Source of the DNA: Thermohalobacter berrensis
Lineage (GTDB): Bacteria; Bacillota; Clostridia; Tissierellales; Thermohalobacteraceae
Assembly: GCF_003609645.1 (NCBI RefSeq)
Contig: NZ_MCIB01000008.1
Span: 1-64,000, forward strand
Direction: 5' to 3'
Length of the DNA: 64,000 bases
How positions within the stretch are numbered: position 1 is the stretch's first letter; each line of letters starts with the position of its first letter. The notes under the pieces were generated by a model. It was not told where the DNA came from. It did no database searches and worked only from the letters and a program-made list of their open reading frames with translations. The translations under genes were made by a program, and so were the position numbers. Below, piece by piece: positions 1 through 9,977 of the stretch.

Positions 1-18
1 AATTTTTAAAAAAAGATA

Positions 19-47
19 TTGCATTTTTGTTAAAAATATAGTAACAT
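19..47 (+). promoter_or_regulatory. possible sigma-A promoter of the his operon
   Basis: TTGCAT (19-24) and TAACAT (42-47) are separated by 17 bp and lie 70 bp before hisZ. The -10 box is a weak match. The leader after it holds four imperfect 8-bp units (71-102: AAAGTGAT, AAAGTTAT, AAATTAAT, AAAGTGAG). No T-box or other known leader is recognisable, but the window begins only 116 bases before the gene, so further elements could lie upstream. Confidence 0.3.
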
Positions 48-116
48 ATAGACTAATAATTTAGCATGATAAAGTGATAAAGTTATAAATTAATAAAGTG
101 AGGTGCCAAATATACA

Positions 117-1415
117 ATGTACAATTTCAAGCGTGAAGTTCCTCAAGGAGTTAATGATGAGCTAAGTGATTACTATGAGATTAAGGATAAGCTTATATTA
201 GAAATAAAAAACATTTTTAAAAGCTATGGATATAAACAGATTTGCACTCCAACTATTGAGTATTTAGATGTATTTTCTAGAATAGGAAGTACTGTAATAA
301 AGGATGAAATGTTTAAGCTTATAGATAGCTCAGGAGAGATACTCGTTCTTAGACCCGATATGACAGTTCCAATTACTAGAATGGTTACAAGCAGAAAAAA
401 ATTTAATGATGATTTATTAAAGTATTTTTATGTTTCAAAAGTATATAGAATGAATAAAAACCATCAAGGAAAAAGAAGGGAAATTACCCAAGCTGGTATT
501 GAGTTTTTTGGAAATGAAAAATTAGATGCAGATGGTGAAGTAATTGCAATAGCTATTAAGACTTTATTAAATGAAGTATCAGATTTTCATATAGAGATAG
601 GCCATACAGATTTCTATAAGGGACTATTTGAAGAAGTAAATGCAGATAACAATATTAAAAGTCAATTAAAAAAGCTTATAGAAAATAAAAATTTTACAGA
701 AATTGAAAGGTTTCTAGAAAAATTAAATATTAGAGAAGATGTAAAAGATATTCTAGTAAAAGTTCCCGGACTTTATGGAGACTTTGAAAACATAATAGAT
801 AAGGCAAAGGAAATGTGTTTAAATAAAAAAATGGAAAAAGCATTAGAAGACTTAAAATCAGTATATGAAATACTAAAAGACTATGGTTATAGTAATTTTG
901 TATCTGTGGATTTAGGATTAATAAATTACCTTGATTATTACACAGGTATTATATTCAAAGGCTATATGGCAAATTATGGTCAGATAATATTAAGTGGAGG
1001 GAGGTATGACAAATTAACAAAGGAGTTTGGACATTCCATACCTGCAACTGGTTTTGGAATAAATATAGATGAACTATTAAGGGGGTTGTTAACAATTAAT
1101 AAGTTAAAACATAAAAGGTATTATACAGATTATTTAATTCTTTATACACCTAAAAATAGAAGGGAAGTATTCCAAATAGCAGAAAAATTAAGAAAGAATG
1201 CCTTTATAGTAGAAACTAGATTACTTAATAAAAGATTTAAAGATTATATAAACTATGCATCAGCAAACAGGGTAAGATGGGTAATGAAATATAGTGATGA
1301 AAGGGTAATAGTCATCGATAATAAGAAAAATAGTTCTGAAACAATTAATACAAGACGCTTTATAAAGGAAATAGATACTAAGGAAAACCAAAACTTAGTT
1401 ATGCCTATACACTAG
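117..1415 (+). CDS. hisZ: ATP phosphoribosyltransferase regulatory subunit HisZ
   Basis: Catalytically inactive histidyl-tRNA synthetase paralogue that forms an octamer with short-form HisG and is needed for its activity and histidine feedback, the first step of histidine biosynthesis. The 432-residue protein shows class II synthetase motifs: RPDMTVP near residue 80, the motif 2 region KRREITQAGIEFFG near 120, and GGRYDKL near 300. Cytoplasmic. First gene of the his operon, 10 bp before hisG. It is too short and too divergent after residue 330 to be a real HisS with an anticodon domain. The hisG neighbour without a regulatory domain confirms the call. Confidence 0.95.
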   Translation: MYNFKREVPQGVNDELSDYYEIKDKLILEIKNIFKSYGYKQICTPTIEYLDVFSRIGSTVIKDEMFKLIDSSGEILVLRPDMTVPITRMVTSRKKFNDDLLKYFYVSKVYRMNKNHQGKRREITQAGIEFFGNEKLDADGEVIAIAIKTLLNEVSDFHIEIGHTDFYKGLFEEVNADNNIKSQLKKLIENKNFTEIERFLEKLNIREDVKDILVKVPGLYGDFENIIDKAKEMCLNKKMEKALEDLKSVYEILKDYGYSNFVSVDLGLINYLDYYTGIIFKGYMANYGQIILSGGRYDKLTKEFGHSIPATGFGINIDELLRGLLTINKLKHKRYYTDYLILYTPKNRREVFQIAEKLRKNAFIVETRLLNKRFKDYINYASANRVRWVMKYSDERVIVIDNKKNSSETINTRRFIKEIDTKENQNLVMPIH

Positions 1416-1425
1416 GGGGGATAAT

Positions 1426-2082
1426 TTGGAATATTTAAACATAGCTCTAGCTAAGGGAAGATTAGCCCAAAAAGGATACAAACTTTTTAAAGAAATGGGA
1501 TTTGAATGTGAAGAAATAGAAAAAAATACTAGGAAATTAATATTTGTAAATGAAGAAAAGCTTATTAGATATATACTAGTCAAAGCAAGTGATGTTCCAG
1601 CATACGTTGAAAGGGGAGCAGCGGATTTAGGGGTAGTTGGTAAAGATACTATTATGGAGGAAGAAAAGGAATTTTATGAATTATGTGATTTAGGATTTGG
1701 AAAATGTAAATTTGTTATTGCAGGCCCTCCTGGATATGAAATGAATACAAGCTATGAGACTTTAAGGGTAGCAACAAAGTATCCTAATGTAGCTAAAAAG
1801 TATTTTCTAAAAAAGGGAAAACAGATTGATTTGATAAAACTTAATGGTTCAGTAGAATTGGCACCATTGGTGGGATTAGCAGATGTAATAGTAGATATAG
1901 TAGAAACTGGTAGAACTTTAAAAGAAAATGGGTTAAAGGTTATAGAAGATATGTATCATATAAGTGCTAGACTTATAGCTAATAAAGTAAGTTTTAAAAT
2001 GAAAAATAATAGAATTAAAGAAATAATGAAAAAAGTAAGGTTAATTCAAGAGGTGAATAAAAGAAATGATAAGGATAATTAA
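1426..2082 (+). CDS. hisG: ATP phosphoribosyltransferase, short form HisG
   Basis: Condenses ATP and PRPP to phosphoribosyl-ATP, step 1 of histidine biosynthesis. The 218 residues start LNIALAKGRL, contain the periplasmic-binding-like substrate motif GVVGKDT near residue 68 and the PRPP loop DIVETGRTL near 160. The C-terminal ACT-like regulatory domain of long HisG is absent, so HisZ is required. Start is TTG at 1426, supported by AGGGGGG at 1414-1420; no ATG fits. The 3' end overlaps hisD by 17 nt, which suggests translational coupling. Confidence 0.95.
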   Translation: MEYLNIALAKGRLAQKGYKLFKEMGFECEEIEKNTRKLIFVNEEKLIRYILVKASDVPAYVERGAADLGVVGKDTIMEEEKEFYELCDLGFGKCKFVIAGPPGYEMNTSYETLRVATKYPNVAKKYFLKKGKQIDLIKLNGSVELAPLVGLADVIVDIVETGRTLKENGLKVIEDMYHISARLIANKVSFKMKNNRIKEIMKKVRLIQEVNKRNDKDN

Positions 2083-3349
2083 CTTAAAAGAAGAAGGGAA
2101 TAAAGATATAAAGGCTTTTATAAGAAAGAGTAAAGTTGTATTTAATGATGTTACCAAAGGGGTAGAAAAGATTATTGAAGATGTTAAGAAAAACGGTGAT
2201 AAAGCTGTTATTGAGTATACAAAAAAATTTGATGGAATTAAATTAAACAACTTTTATGTTTCAAATACAGAAATAGAGGATGCATACAAAGATTGTGAAG
2301 ATGATTTTATAAAGGCATTAGAAAATGCAAAGGAAAATATTAAAGAGTTTCATAAAAAGCAACTTAAAAATTCTTGGATATGGAATAAAGATAAAGGGAT
2401 AACCCTAGGGCAACTATATAATCCAATTTATAGAGTAGGAATATATGTACCAGGTGGAACTGCAGCTTATCCTTCAACAGTTCTTATGAATGCTATTCCT
2501 GCAAAGGTTGCAGGTGTAAAGGAAATAGTTATGGTAACTCCACCTGATAAAAATGGACAGGTTAACAAAGCTATTTTAGCTGCAGCTAAGATTGCAGGTG
2601 TAAATAAGATATTTAAAATAGGAGGAGCTCAAGCAGTAGGTGCTTTAGCCTTTGGTACAGAGACAATCCCTAAGGTAGACAAGATAGTAGGACCAGGGAA
2701 TATATATGTAGCTACAGCTAAAAAATTAGTATATGGGTCTGTAGATATAGATATGATTGCAGGACCAAGTGAAATATTAATAATTGGTGATGAAAATTCT
2801 AATCCAAAATATATTGCTGCTGATATGTTAGGTCAGGCAGAACACGATGAATTGGCATCATCTATACTTATAACAACATCTATAAGATTAGCAGAAATGG
2901 TTAAAAATGAAATCAAAGAACAAGTAAAAGGACTGTCTAGAAGGGAAATTATAGAAAAATCCTTGAAGGATTTTGGAGCAATTATTGTTGTTGAAGATTT
3001 ACAAAAAGCTATAGATTTGTCTAATGAAATCGCCCCAGAACATTTAGAGCTTATGGTTGATAATGCCTTTGAGATAGTAAATGAAATAAAAAATGCAGGG
3101 GCAATTTTTATAGGTGAATATTCCCCTGAAGCATTAGGAGATTATTTAGCAGGACCAAATCATACTTTACCTACAAGTGGAACAGCAAAGTTCTTTTCAC
3201 CTTTAGGTGTAGATGATTTTATGAAAAAATCAAGCCTTATATATTATAGTAGAGAATCTCTTATGAAGGATAAAGATAAGATAATAAAATTAGCAGCAAA
3301 AGAGGGGCTAACGGCTCATGGAAACTCAATAAAAGTGAGGTTTGAATAA
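2066..3349 (+). CDS. hisD: histidinol dehydrogenase HisD
   Basis: Zn-dependent NAD enzyme that oxidises L-histidinol to histidine in two steps, the last step of the pathway. The 427 residues match the usual bacterial length. Recognisable blocks are [11 protein letters not shown] near residue 125, [11 protein letters not shown] near 210, the active-site region IAPEHLEL near 325 and [18 protein letters not shown] near 370. Start ATG lies inside hisG after AAGAGGTGAA. It shares one base with hisC (TAATG). Confidence 0.96.
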   Translation: MIRIINLKEEGNKDIKAFIRKSKVVFNDVTKGVEKIIEDVKKNGDKAVIEYTKKFDGIKLNNFYVSNTEIEDAYKDCEDDFIKALENAKENIKEFHKKQLKNSWIWNKDKGITLGQLYNPIYRVGIYVPGGTAAYPSTVLMNAIPAKVAGVKEIVMVTPPDKNGQVNKAILAAAKIAGVNKIFKIGGAQAVGALAFGTETIPKVDKIVGPGNIYVATAKKLVYGSVDIDMIAGPSEILIIGDENSNPKYIAADMLGQAEHDELASSILITTSIRLAEMVKNEIKEQVKGLSRREIIEKSLKDFGAIIVVEDLQKAIDLSNEIAPEHLELMVDNAFEIVNEIKNAGAIFIGEYSPEALGDYLAGPNHTLPTSGTAKFFSPLGVDDFMKKSSLIYYSRESLMKDKDKIIKLAAKEGLTAHGNSIKVRFE

Positions 3350-4425
3350 TGGAAAAGTCTTTAATTAAAGAGAGTATATTAGCTTTAAAACCCTATGTTC
3401 CTCATGATTATAATTATATTTATAAGTTAGATGCAAATGAAAGCCCTTTTAATATTCCAAATAGAGTTATTGAAAGTATTCAAAAAAAATTAAGTAATTT
3501 AGCCTTAAACAGATATCCCGATACAGATTCTACAGAACTTAGAAGGGAATTAGAAAAATATATAAATGTAGATTACAAAAATATTTTGGTAGGTAATGGT
3601 TCAGATGAAATGATAAATATTATAATAAATACTTTTGTAGATAAAGGAGATGTTGTAATATCCTATTCTCCAACTTTTGTAATGTATAAGCATATTACTA
3701 AAATTATTGGTGGAAGATATATATCTATACCAACTAATAGCAATTTTCAAGTAGATATAGATAGGATAATTAGGAAAGCCAATAAAGAGAAAGCCAAAAT
3801 TATATTTTTATGTTCACCAAATAATCCAACGGGAAAAAAGCTTAATAAGGAAGAAATTTTAAAGGTAATTAGAAATACAGAAAGCTTAGTAGTTGTAGAT
3901 GAAGCATATATAGAATTTTCACAGGGAAGTATTGTGGGTGAAGTAAAAAATTTTAAAAGGCTTATTGTACTTAGGACATTATCTAAAGCCTTTGGATTAG
4001 CAGGAATTAGGACTGGTTATATTGTGGCCAATGATGCTATTATAGATAGCCTTAATAGTGTAAAACCTCCTTATAATCTAAATAGCATATCACAACTTAT
4101 TGCAATAGAACTTTTAAAGAATAAAGATGATATATTTAAAAATATTGAAAAAATAAAGAAGGAAAGGGAACGTATGTATAACCAATTAAAAAATATTGAA
4201 GGTATTAAACCTTATACTTCAGAGGCTAATTTTATTTTTGTTAAAGTCCCAAACAATAAGAAAATATTTAAAGGATTACTAAAAAAGGGCATAATGGTAA
4301 GAGCTTTTGGTGATGGAATTTTAGAAAATCACCTTAGGATTACAGTAGGAAAAAAGAAAGAAAATGACTTTCTTATTAGTAGCTTAAAGGAAGTGATTAA
4401 TAATGAGGAAATCAGAAAAAACTAG
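3349..4425 (+). CDS. hisC: histidinol-phosphate aminotransferase HisC
   Basis: PLP-dependent fold-type I aminotransferase converting imidazole acetol phosphate and glutamate to histidinol phosphate. The 358 residues contain the substrate loop LDANESPF near residue 25, NGSDE near 80, SPNNPTG near 158, the cofactor Asp in VVDEAY near 183 and the Schiff-base lysine in LSKAFGLAGIRTGY (Lys about 213). Start ATG overlaps the hisD stop by one base, and the 3' end overlaps hisB by 23 nt. Confidence 0.95.
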   Translation: MEKSLIKESILALKPYVPHDYNYIYKLDANESPFNIPNRVIESIQKKLSNLALNRYPDTDSTELRRELEKYINVDYKNILVGNGSDEMINIIINTFVDKGDVVISYSPTFVMYKHITKIIGGRYISIPTNSNFQVDIDRIIRKANKEKAKIIFLCSPNNPTGKKLNKEEILKVIRNTESLVVVDEAYIEFSQGSIVGEVKNFKRLIVLRTLSKAFGLAGIRTGYIVANDAIIDSLNSVKPPYNLNSISQLIAIELLKNKDDIFKNIEKIKKERERMYNQLKNIEGIKPYTSEANFIFVKVPNNKKIFKGLLKKGIMVRAFGDGILENHLRITVGKKKENDFLISSLKEVINNEEIRKN

Positions 4426-4987
4426 AAGGACTTTAGAAACTGATATTAAGCTTATTCTTAATATTGATGGAAGGGGTAAAAGTAACATAAAAACTGGAAT
4501 AGGATTTTTTGATCACATGCTTACACTTTTTTCTAAACATGGATTATTTGACTTAGAAGTAGATTGTCAAGGAGATTTACATGTAGATGGGCATCATACA
4601 GTTGAGGATATAGGAATTGTTTTGGGAAAGGCCTTTAAGGATGCCTTAGGAGATAAAAAAGGAATAAGAAGATATTCACATGTTTATACACCTATGGATG
4701 AAAGCCTTACATGTATAGTTGTAGATATTAGTGGAAGACCTTATTTAGCATTTGATGTAGATTTTACAAGAGAGAAGGTAGGGGAGTTTGATACTGAATT
4801 AGTGGAGGAATTTTTAAGGGGCTTTGTAAATAGTAGCAAAATTACTCTTCATGTAAAGCTTGTAGAGGGGAAAAACACCCATCATATTATTGAATCGATT
4901 TTTAAAGGATTAGGAAGAGCACTAGATAAAGCCACCGTTATAGATGAAAGGATAAATGGAGTTATGACGACAAAGGGAGTGATATAA
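4403..4987 (+). CDS. hisB: imidazoleglycerol-phosphate dehydratase HisB
   Basis: Mn-dependent dehydration of imidazoleglycerol phosphate to imidazole acetol phosphate. The 194-residue monofunctional form lacks the N-terminal histidinol-phosphatase domain of enterobacterial HisB. Metal ligands are visible in two duplicated halves: GFFDHML near 33, DGHHTVEDIG near 62, and HHIIESIFKGLGRALDKA near 160. The start lies 23 nt inside hisC. No histidinol-phosphatase gene was recognised in the operon, so that activity must be encoded elsewhere. Confidence 0.96.
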   Translation: MRKSEKTRRTLETDIKLILNIDGRGKSNIKTGIGFFDHMLTLFSKHGLFDLEVDCQGDLHVDGHHTVEDIGIVLGKAFKDALGDKKGIRRYSHVYTPMDESLTCIVVDISGRPYLAFDVDFTREKVGEFDTELVEEFLRGFVNSSKITLHVKLVEGKNTHHIIESIFKGLGRALDKATVIDERINGVMTTKGVI

Positions 4988-4989
4988 AC

Positions 4990-5592
4990 TTGATTGCAAT
5001 TATTGATTATGGAGTGGGGAACTTAAAAAGTGTCTATAAGGCCCTATTAAAACTAGGTTATAATTCAAAGATTACCGATAATCCTAATGAAATTGATGAT
5101 GCTAAAGGAATAATCCTTCCAGGTGTAGGGGCTTTTAGAGATGCTATCTATAGTTTAAGAAATAAAGGATTAATCTCTACTATAAAAAGAAATGTTAATA
5201 ATGATAAGCCCCTTTTAGGAATATGCTTGGGAATGCAGCTTTTATTTGAAAAGAGTTTTGAAGATGGAGAATATGAAGGATTAGGAATTTTAAAAGGTGA
5301 AGTTGTTAAATTTAAAAAAGGAATGGTTGTTCCACATATGGGTTGGAACACACTAGAAATAAATAAGGATAGTAAGATAATAAACTATATTAATGATAAA
5401 GACTATGTATACTTTGTACATTCCTATTATGTAAAAGCACAAGAAGATGATGTTGTGTGCTGGACTCAGTATGGAAATGAATTTCCCTCTATAGTACAAA
5501 AGGATAATGTAATAGGAATGCAATTTCACCCAGAAAAAAGTGGGAATACAGGATTAGCCTTATTAAAGGCATTTGGAGAGATGATACAATGA
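4990..5592 (+). CDS. hisH: imidazole glycerol phosphate synthase subunit HisH (glutamine amidotransferase)
   Basis: Class I glutamine amidotransferase that supplies ammonia through a tunnel to HisF. The 200 residues begin IAIIDYGVGNLKSV. The nucleophile Cys is in GICLGMQLLF near residue 79, and the triad His and Glu are in FHPEKSG near 179. Start is TTG at 4990, two bases after the hisB stop. The end overlaps hisA by 4 nt. It acts as a HisF-HisH heterodimer. Confidence 0.95.
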   Translation: MIAIIDYGVGNLKSVYKALLKLGYNSKITDNPNEIDDAKGIILPGVGAFRDAIYSLRNKGLISTIKRNVNNDKPLLGICLGMQLLFEKSFEDGEYEGLGILKGEVVKFKKGMVVPHMGWNTLEINKDSKIINYINDKDYVYFVHSYYVKAQEDDVVCWTQYGNEFPSIVQKDNVIGMQFHPEKSGNTGLALLKAFGEMIQ

Positions 5593-6305
5593 TAATATTT
5601 CCGGCAATAGATATAAAGAAAGGAAATTGTGTAAGACTTAAACAGGGAAACTTTAAGGATATAACAGTATATAGTAATAGTCCATCAGATATAGCTAAAA
5701 GGTGGGAAGTAGAAGGGGCTAGATATCTTCATATAGTAGATTTAGATGGAGCAGTAGGTGGATTAAATAAAAATATAAAATCCATAGAGGAAATCTTAAA
5801 AACAGTCGATATTCCAATACAAGTTGGTGGAGGAATAAGAAATCGAGCAAGTGTTGAAAGAATGTTAAGCTTAGGAGTAAAACGAGTTATATTAGGATCT
5901 CTTGCTGTTAGGAATAAACAGCTATTAAAGGAATTAGTAGAGGATTATGGTGAAAGAATTATTGTATCAATAGATGCAAGAGAAGGACAAGTTGCAGTTG
6001 ATGGATGGAAAAAAGTAAGCTCTATAAATTCTTTAGACCTAATAAAAGAACTTGAAAGCATGGGATTAAAAACAATAGTATATACGGATATATTAAGGGA
6101 TGGAATGATGAAGGGGCCTAATTTTGAGATATACAAGACCTTACAGGAAAAAACAGAAGTAAATATAATTGCTTCCGGTGGAATTAGTAGTTTAGATGAT
6201 GTAAAGAGACTAAAGAATATGGGAGTATATGGTTGTATAATCGGAAAGGCCCTATATACTGGAAAGGTTAGCTTAAAAGGGTTGCTGGAGGTGGCTAAAT
6301 GCTAG
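5589..6305 (+). CDS. hisA: ProFAR isomerase HisA
   Basis: 1-(5-phosphoribosyl)-5-[(phosphoribosylamino)methylideneamino]imidazole-4-carboxamide isomerase, a (beta/alpha)8 half-barrel duplication homologous to HisF. The 238 residues show the general acid/base Asp in [14 protein letters not shown] near 8, VGGGIRN near 80, the second Asp in [14 protein letters not shown] near 164 and IASGGISS near 195. It overlaps hisH by 4 nt and hisF by 7 nt. Confidence 0.96.
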   Translation: MIIFPAIDIKKGNCVRLKQGNFKDITVYSNSPSDIAKRWEVEGARYLHIVDLDGAVGGLNKNIKSIEEILKTVDIPIQVGGGIRNRASVERMLSLGVKRVILGSLAVRNKQLLKELVEDYGERIIVSIDAREGQVAVDGWKKVSSINSLDLIKELESMGLKTIVYTDILRDGMMKGPNFEIYKTLQEKTEVNIIASGGISSLDDVKRLKNMGVYGCIIGKALYTGKVSLKGLLEVAKC

Positions 6306-7060
6306 CAAAGAGAGTCATACCATGTTTGGATGTTAGAGAAGGTATTGTAGTAAAAGGAAAAAAGTTTAAGGATATAAAAAATGTAGATGATCCAGTTAAA
6401 TTAGCTAAATATTATAATGAGCAGGGTGCTGATGAATTAGTTTTTTATGATATTACTGCATCACATGAAAAGAGGAAAATAATGTTAGATGTTGTAGAAA
6501 GGACTGCGGAAGAAGTTTTTATTCCACTTACAGTAGGAGGGGGAATAAAATCTATAGATGACTTTACTCAGATATTGAGGGCAGGTGCAGATAAGGTTTC
6601 TATTAATTCGGCAGCAGTAAAAAATCCTCAGTTGATAAAAGATGCTGCATTAAAATTTGGTTCTCAATGTGTAGTACTTTCCATTGATGCTAAGAAAGTA
6701 GATAAAAAAGATAAGTGGGAAGTTTTTGTTAATGGTGGAAGGATAAATACTGGATTAGATGCTATTAAATGGGCTAAGTCGGGAGTGGAATTAGGAGCAG
6801 GGGAAATTGTAATTAATAGTATTGATACTGACGGGATTAAAAATGGATATGATATTGAATTGGTTAAAAGACTATCTTTAGAAGTAGATGTACCTATAAT
6901 TGCATCAGGTGGAGCAGGAAAAAAAGAAGATTTTTATCAGGTGTTAAGTGAAGGTAAAGCAAGTGGAGCATTAGCTGCCTCAGTTTTTCATTTTAAAGAG
7001 ATTTTTATAGATGATTTAAAAGAATATCTAAAGTCAAAAGATATACCAGTAAGAAGGTGA
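6299..7060 (+). CDS. hisF: imidazole glycerol phosphate synthase cyclase subunit HisF
   Basis: Cyclase that makes imidazoleglycerol phosphate and AICAR from PRFAR using ammonia from HisH. The 253 residues form a TIM barrel with catalytic Asp in [14 protein letters not shown] near 11 and in [12 protein letters not shown] near 130-180. Phosphate loops VGGGIKS and [11 protein letters not shown] are present. The start ATG is 7 nt inside hisA. AICAR links the pathway to purine synthesis. Confidence 0.96.
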   Translation: MLAKRVIPCLDVREGIVVKGKKFKDIKNVDDPVKLAKYYNEQGADELVFYDITASHEKRKIMLDVVERTAEEVFIPLTVGGGIKSIDDFTQILRAGADKVSINSAAVKNPQLIKDAALKFGSQCVVLSIDAKKVDKKDKWEVFVNGGRINTGLDAIKWAKSGVELGAGEIVINSIDTDGIKNGYDIELVKRLSLEVDVPIIASGGAGKKEDFYQVLSEGKASGALAASVFHFKEIFIDDLKEYLKSKDIPVRR

Positions 7061-7067
7061 TATATTA

Positions 7068-7685
7068 ATGAAATTTATTGAAAAAATAAAATTCGACTCT
7101 AATGGATTAGTACCTGCTGTTATTCAAGATATAGAGACTAATAAAGTATTAATGGTTGCATATATGAATAAAGAGTCTTTAAAAAGGACAATTGAAACGG
7201 GAAAGACTTGGTTTTACAGTAGAAGTAGAAAGAAATTATGGAATAAAGGTGAAACATCAGGAAATTTTCAAGAGGTTTTAAAGATATATTATGATTGTGA
7301 TAAAGATACATTACTTATAAAGGTAAAGCAGAAGGGGGTAGCTTGCCACACTGGTAAATATTCTTGCTTTCATAATGAAGTTTTAAGTAAGGATTATAAA
7401 AACTATGATAAGGTAATTAGTGAATTATATGAAGTAATTAAAGGTAGAAGGAATAATCCAGTAAAAGGCTCTTATACTAGCTATTTATTTGAAAAAGGTA
7501 TAGACAAAATATTAAAAAAGGTTGGAGAAGAAAGTAGTGAGGTTATCATTGCAGCAAAAAATAATGATAAAAAAGAGCTTATATATGAGATTTCCGATTT
7601 AGTATATCATTTACTTGTATTAATGGTTAATGAGGGAATAGACATTGATAGTATAAAAAAGGAATTATATGATAGATCTAAATAA
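7068..7685 (+). CDS. hisIE: bifunctional phosphoribosyl-AMP cyclohydrolase / phosphoribosyl-ATP pyrophosphatase HisIE
   Basis: Carries out steps 2 and 3 of histidine synthesis. The N-terminal HisI half (about 1-110) has the zinc/metal motif [12 protein letters not shown] near 88-100. The C-terminal HisE half (about 115-205) is an all-alpha MazG-like fold with [13 protein letters not shown] and [13 protein letters not shown]. At 205 residues it has the usual length of the fused form. Last gene of the operon, followed by a terminator at 7746-7768. Confidence 0.95.
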   Translation: MKFIEKIKFDSNGLVPAVIQDIETNKVLMVAYMNKESLKRTIETGKTWFYSRSRKKLWNKGETSGNFQEVLKIYYDCDKDTLLIKVKQKGVACHTGKYSCFHNEVLSKDYKNYDKVISELYEVIKGRRNNPVKGSYTSYLFEKGIDKILKKVGEESSEVIIAAKNNDKKELIYEISDLVYHLLVLMVNEGIDIDSIKKELYDRSK

Positions 7686-7745
7686 TTTTAACTTAGTAAT
7701 ATCTTTTTATAATATGTAGATACTATATATGAATAACATAAATGT

Positions 7746-7768
7746 AAAGAGGGGATTGCCCCTCTTTT
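7746..7768 (+). terminator. rho-independent terminator of the his operon
   Basis: AAAGAGGGG (7746-7754) pairs with CCCCTCTTT (7759-7767) across a 4-base loop, followed by a short T-run. It lies 60 bases after hisIE and separates the biosynthetic operon from the oppositely acting hut genes. Confidence 0.85.
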
Positions 7769-7790
7769 GTTTATTTGAATAATTAAATAT

Positions 7791-7825
7791 AAATTGAAAC
7801 GAGAACCGGGGTCCTGTTTCAATTT
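7791..7825. repeat. palindromic GAACC/GGTCC intergenic hairpin
   Basis: Outer arms AAATTGAAAC (7791-7800) and GTTTCAATTT (7816-7825) are perfectly complementary. The inner arms AGAACC and GGTCCT pair with one mismatch. No useful T-run follows. It sits between the his terminator and the hutU operator. A related AGAACCGTCCCCGTT sequence lies at 10071-10089. Confidence 0.55.
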
Positions 7826-7860
7826 TGTAAAATAAACCCAATTCATAATTGTCACAAAAA

Positions 7861-7893
7861 TTAGACGATTTGGTGACGCTTATTTTATATAAT
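7861..7893 (+). promoter_or_regulatory. SARP-type operator/promoter of the hut operon
   Basis: Heptamer TTAGACG (7861-7867), spacer ATTT, heptamer GGTGACG (7872-7878), then 9 bases and TATAAT (7888-7893). The two GACG cores are 11 bp apart and the -10 follows the second by 9 bp. The same layout stands before the yjiH-like, BCCT and Mo-hydroxylase genes. There is no sigma-A -35 box at the proper distance, so an activator bound over the -35 region is expected. hutU starts 34 bp after the -10. Confidence 0.75.
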
Positions 7894-7926
7894 TAAAATA
7901 CACAAATCTATAGAAGGGGGAGTTGT

Positions 7927-9972
7927 ATGATTAACAATATAGATATTTCCAATGCTATGACTATAAAATTAGACGATATATTTGATGAATTGCCTGAAAT
8001 GCCTAAATTTGAAGAGGGTATTAGAAGGGCACCGAAAAGGGAATTAACTTTAAATAAAAAGGAAATAGAACTTGCACTTAAAAATGCACTACGTTATGTT
8101 CCAGAAAAGTGGCATGAAAAGTTAGCACCGGAGTTTTTAAATGAATTAATGACAAGGGGAAGAATCTATGGATACCGTTTCCGTCCAGAAGGAAGGATAT
8201 ATGGAAAGCCAATTGATAAATATAAGGGTAAATGTACTGAGGGAAAAGCTTTTCAAGTAATGATAGATAATAACTTGGATTTTGATATTGCCCTTTATCC
8301 TTATGAACTTGTTACTTATGGGGAAACAGGACAGGTTTGCCAAAACTGGATGCAATATAGACTAATAAAAAAATATCTTGAAGAATTAACTCAAGACCAA
8401 ACACTGGTAGTAATGTCAGGACATCCATTAGGATTGTTTAAATCTTCACCTGAAGCACCAAGGGTTATTATAACTAATGCATTAATGATAGGTATATTTG
8501 ATGACCAAGAAAACTGGCATAGGGCTGCAGCTTTAGGTGTAGCAAATTATGGTCAGATGACAGCAGGTGGATGGATGTATATAGGCCCTCAAGGTATAGT
8601 GCACGGAACTTATAGTACTATATTAAATGCAGGAAGATCTAAGCTTGGAATACCTGGTGATAAAGACTTAAGGGGACATCTATATGTTACATCAGGCCTT
8701 GGTGGAATGAGTGGAGCACAAGGTAAAGCTGTTGAAATTGCTAATGGTGTAGGTATAATTGCTGAGGTTGACTATTCAAGAATTAAGACAAGACATGAAC
8801 AAGGATGGGTTAGCGAGATAGTAGAGGATCCAAAGGAAGCATTTAGATTAGCAAAGGAATATCAAGAAAAAGAAGAAGGTATTGCAATAGCCTTTTATGG
8901 TAATATTGTTGATCTGTTAGAATATGCTGTTGAAAATAATATTGAAATAGATTTATTATCAGACCAAACTTCTTGTCACGCTGTTTATGATGGAGGATAT
9001 TGTCCTCAAGGATTAACATTTGAAGAAAGAACGGAATTATTAAGAAATGATAAGCCTAAATTTAAGGAGTTAGTTGATAAATCACTAAGACGTCATTTTG
9101 AATTAATTAAGAAGTTAGTTGCTAGAGGAGCTTACTTCTTTGATTATGGAAACAGCTTTATGAAGGCTGTATATGATGCAGGAGTTAAAGAAATCTGTAA
9201 AAATGGAGAAGACCCAAGGGATGGTTTCATATTCCCATCATATGTAGAGGATATAATGGGACCTGTTTTATTTGATTATGGTTATGGACCATTTAGATGG
9301 GTATGCTTAAGTGGTAAGCATGAGGATTTATTAAAGACAGATAGGGCTGCTATGGAATGTATAGACCCTAATAGAAGATTCCAAGATAGGGATAATTATG
9401 TATGGATAAGAGATGCAGATAAAAACAAATTAGTAGTTGGTACACAGGCAAGAATACTATATCAAGATGCCTTAGGTAGAATGAAAATAGCACTTAAGTT
9501 TAATGATATGGTAAGAAAAGGTGAAATAGGACCTGTTATGCTTGGTAGAGACCATCATGATACAGGTGGTACAGATTCTCCATTTAGAGAAACTGCTAAT
9601 ATCAAAGACGGTAGTAATATAATGGCTGATATGGCTACCCACTGTTTTGCAGGAAATGCAGCAAGGGGTATGAGCTTAGTTGCCCTTCACAATGGTGGAG
9701 GTGTTGGAATAGGAAAAGCAATAAATGGTGGATTTGGATTAGTGCTTGATGGTAGTAGTAGAGTAGATGAAATTATTAAGAGAGCTGTACCATGGGATGT
9801 AATGAGTGGAGTTGCAAGACGTGCATGGGCTAGAAATGAAGCATCTATAGAAACTTGTATAGAATACAACAAGATGAATGAAGGTACAGACCATATCACT
9901 ATACCATATATTCCTAATGAGGACTTAGTAAAAGGTTTAGTTGATGAAGCTTGGAATAAAATGAATGAATAA
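7927..9972 (+). CDS. hutU: urocanate hydratase (long form)
   Basis: NAD-containing urocanase that adds water to urocanate to give imidazolonepropionate. At 681 residues it is about 120 longer than the Pseudomonas/Bacillus enzyme and near the length of the animal enzyme. Conserved blocks seen are GQMTAGGWMYIGPQGIVHGT near 210, the NAD-binding GLGGMSGAQGKA near 255, DQTSCH near 345, GRDHHDTGGTDSPFRET near 540 and NGGGVGIGKAINGG near 590. ATG follows GAAGGGGGA. It is the first gene of the catabolic operon under the SARP-type operator. Homologues acting on thiourocanate are known, so the exact substrate deserves testing. Confidence 0.93.
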   Translation: MINNIDISNAMTIKLDDIFDELPEMPKFEEGIRRAPKRELTLNKKEIELALKNALRYVPEKWHEKLAPEFLNELMTRGRIYGYRFRPEGRIYGKPIDKYKGKCTEGKAFQVMIDNNLDFDIALYPYELVTYGETGQVCQNWMQYRLIKKYLEELTQDQTLVVMSGHPLGLFKSSPEAPRVIITNALMIGIFDDQENWHRAAALGVANYGQMTAGGWMYIGPQGIVHGTYSTILNAGRSKLGIPGDKDLRGHLYVTSGLGGMSGAQGKAVEIANGVGIIAEVDYSRIKTRHEQGWVSEIVEDPKEAFRLAKEYQEKEEGIAIAFYGNIVDLLEYAVENNIEIDLLSDQTSCHAVYDGGYCPQGLTFEERTELLRNDKPKFKELVDKSLRRHFELIKKLVARGAYFFDYGNSFMKAVYDAGVKEICKNGEDPRDGFIFPSYVEDIMGPVLFDYGYGPFRWVCLSGKHEDLLKTDRAAMECIDPNRRFQDRDNYVWIRDADKNKLVVGTQARILYQDALGRMKIALKFNDMVRKGEIGPVMLGRDHHDTGGTDSPFRETANIKDGSNIMADMATHCFAGNAARGMSLVALHNGGGVGIGKAINGGFGLVLDGSSRVDEIIKRAVPWDVMSGVARRAWARNEASIETCIEYNKMNEGTDHITIPYIPNEDLVKGLVDEAWNKMNE

Positions 9973-9977
9973 ATATA

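Noticed and set aside
1-116. T-box or histidine leader peptide before hisZ
   Set aside because: No specifier-like stem, T-box motif or His-rich ORF can be seen in the 116 bases available.
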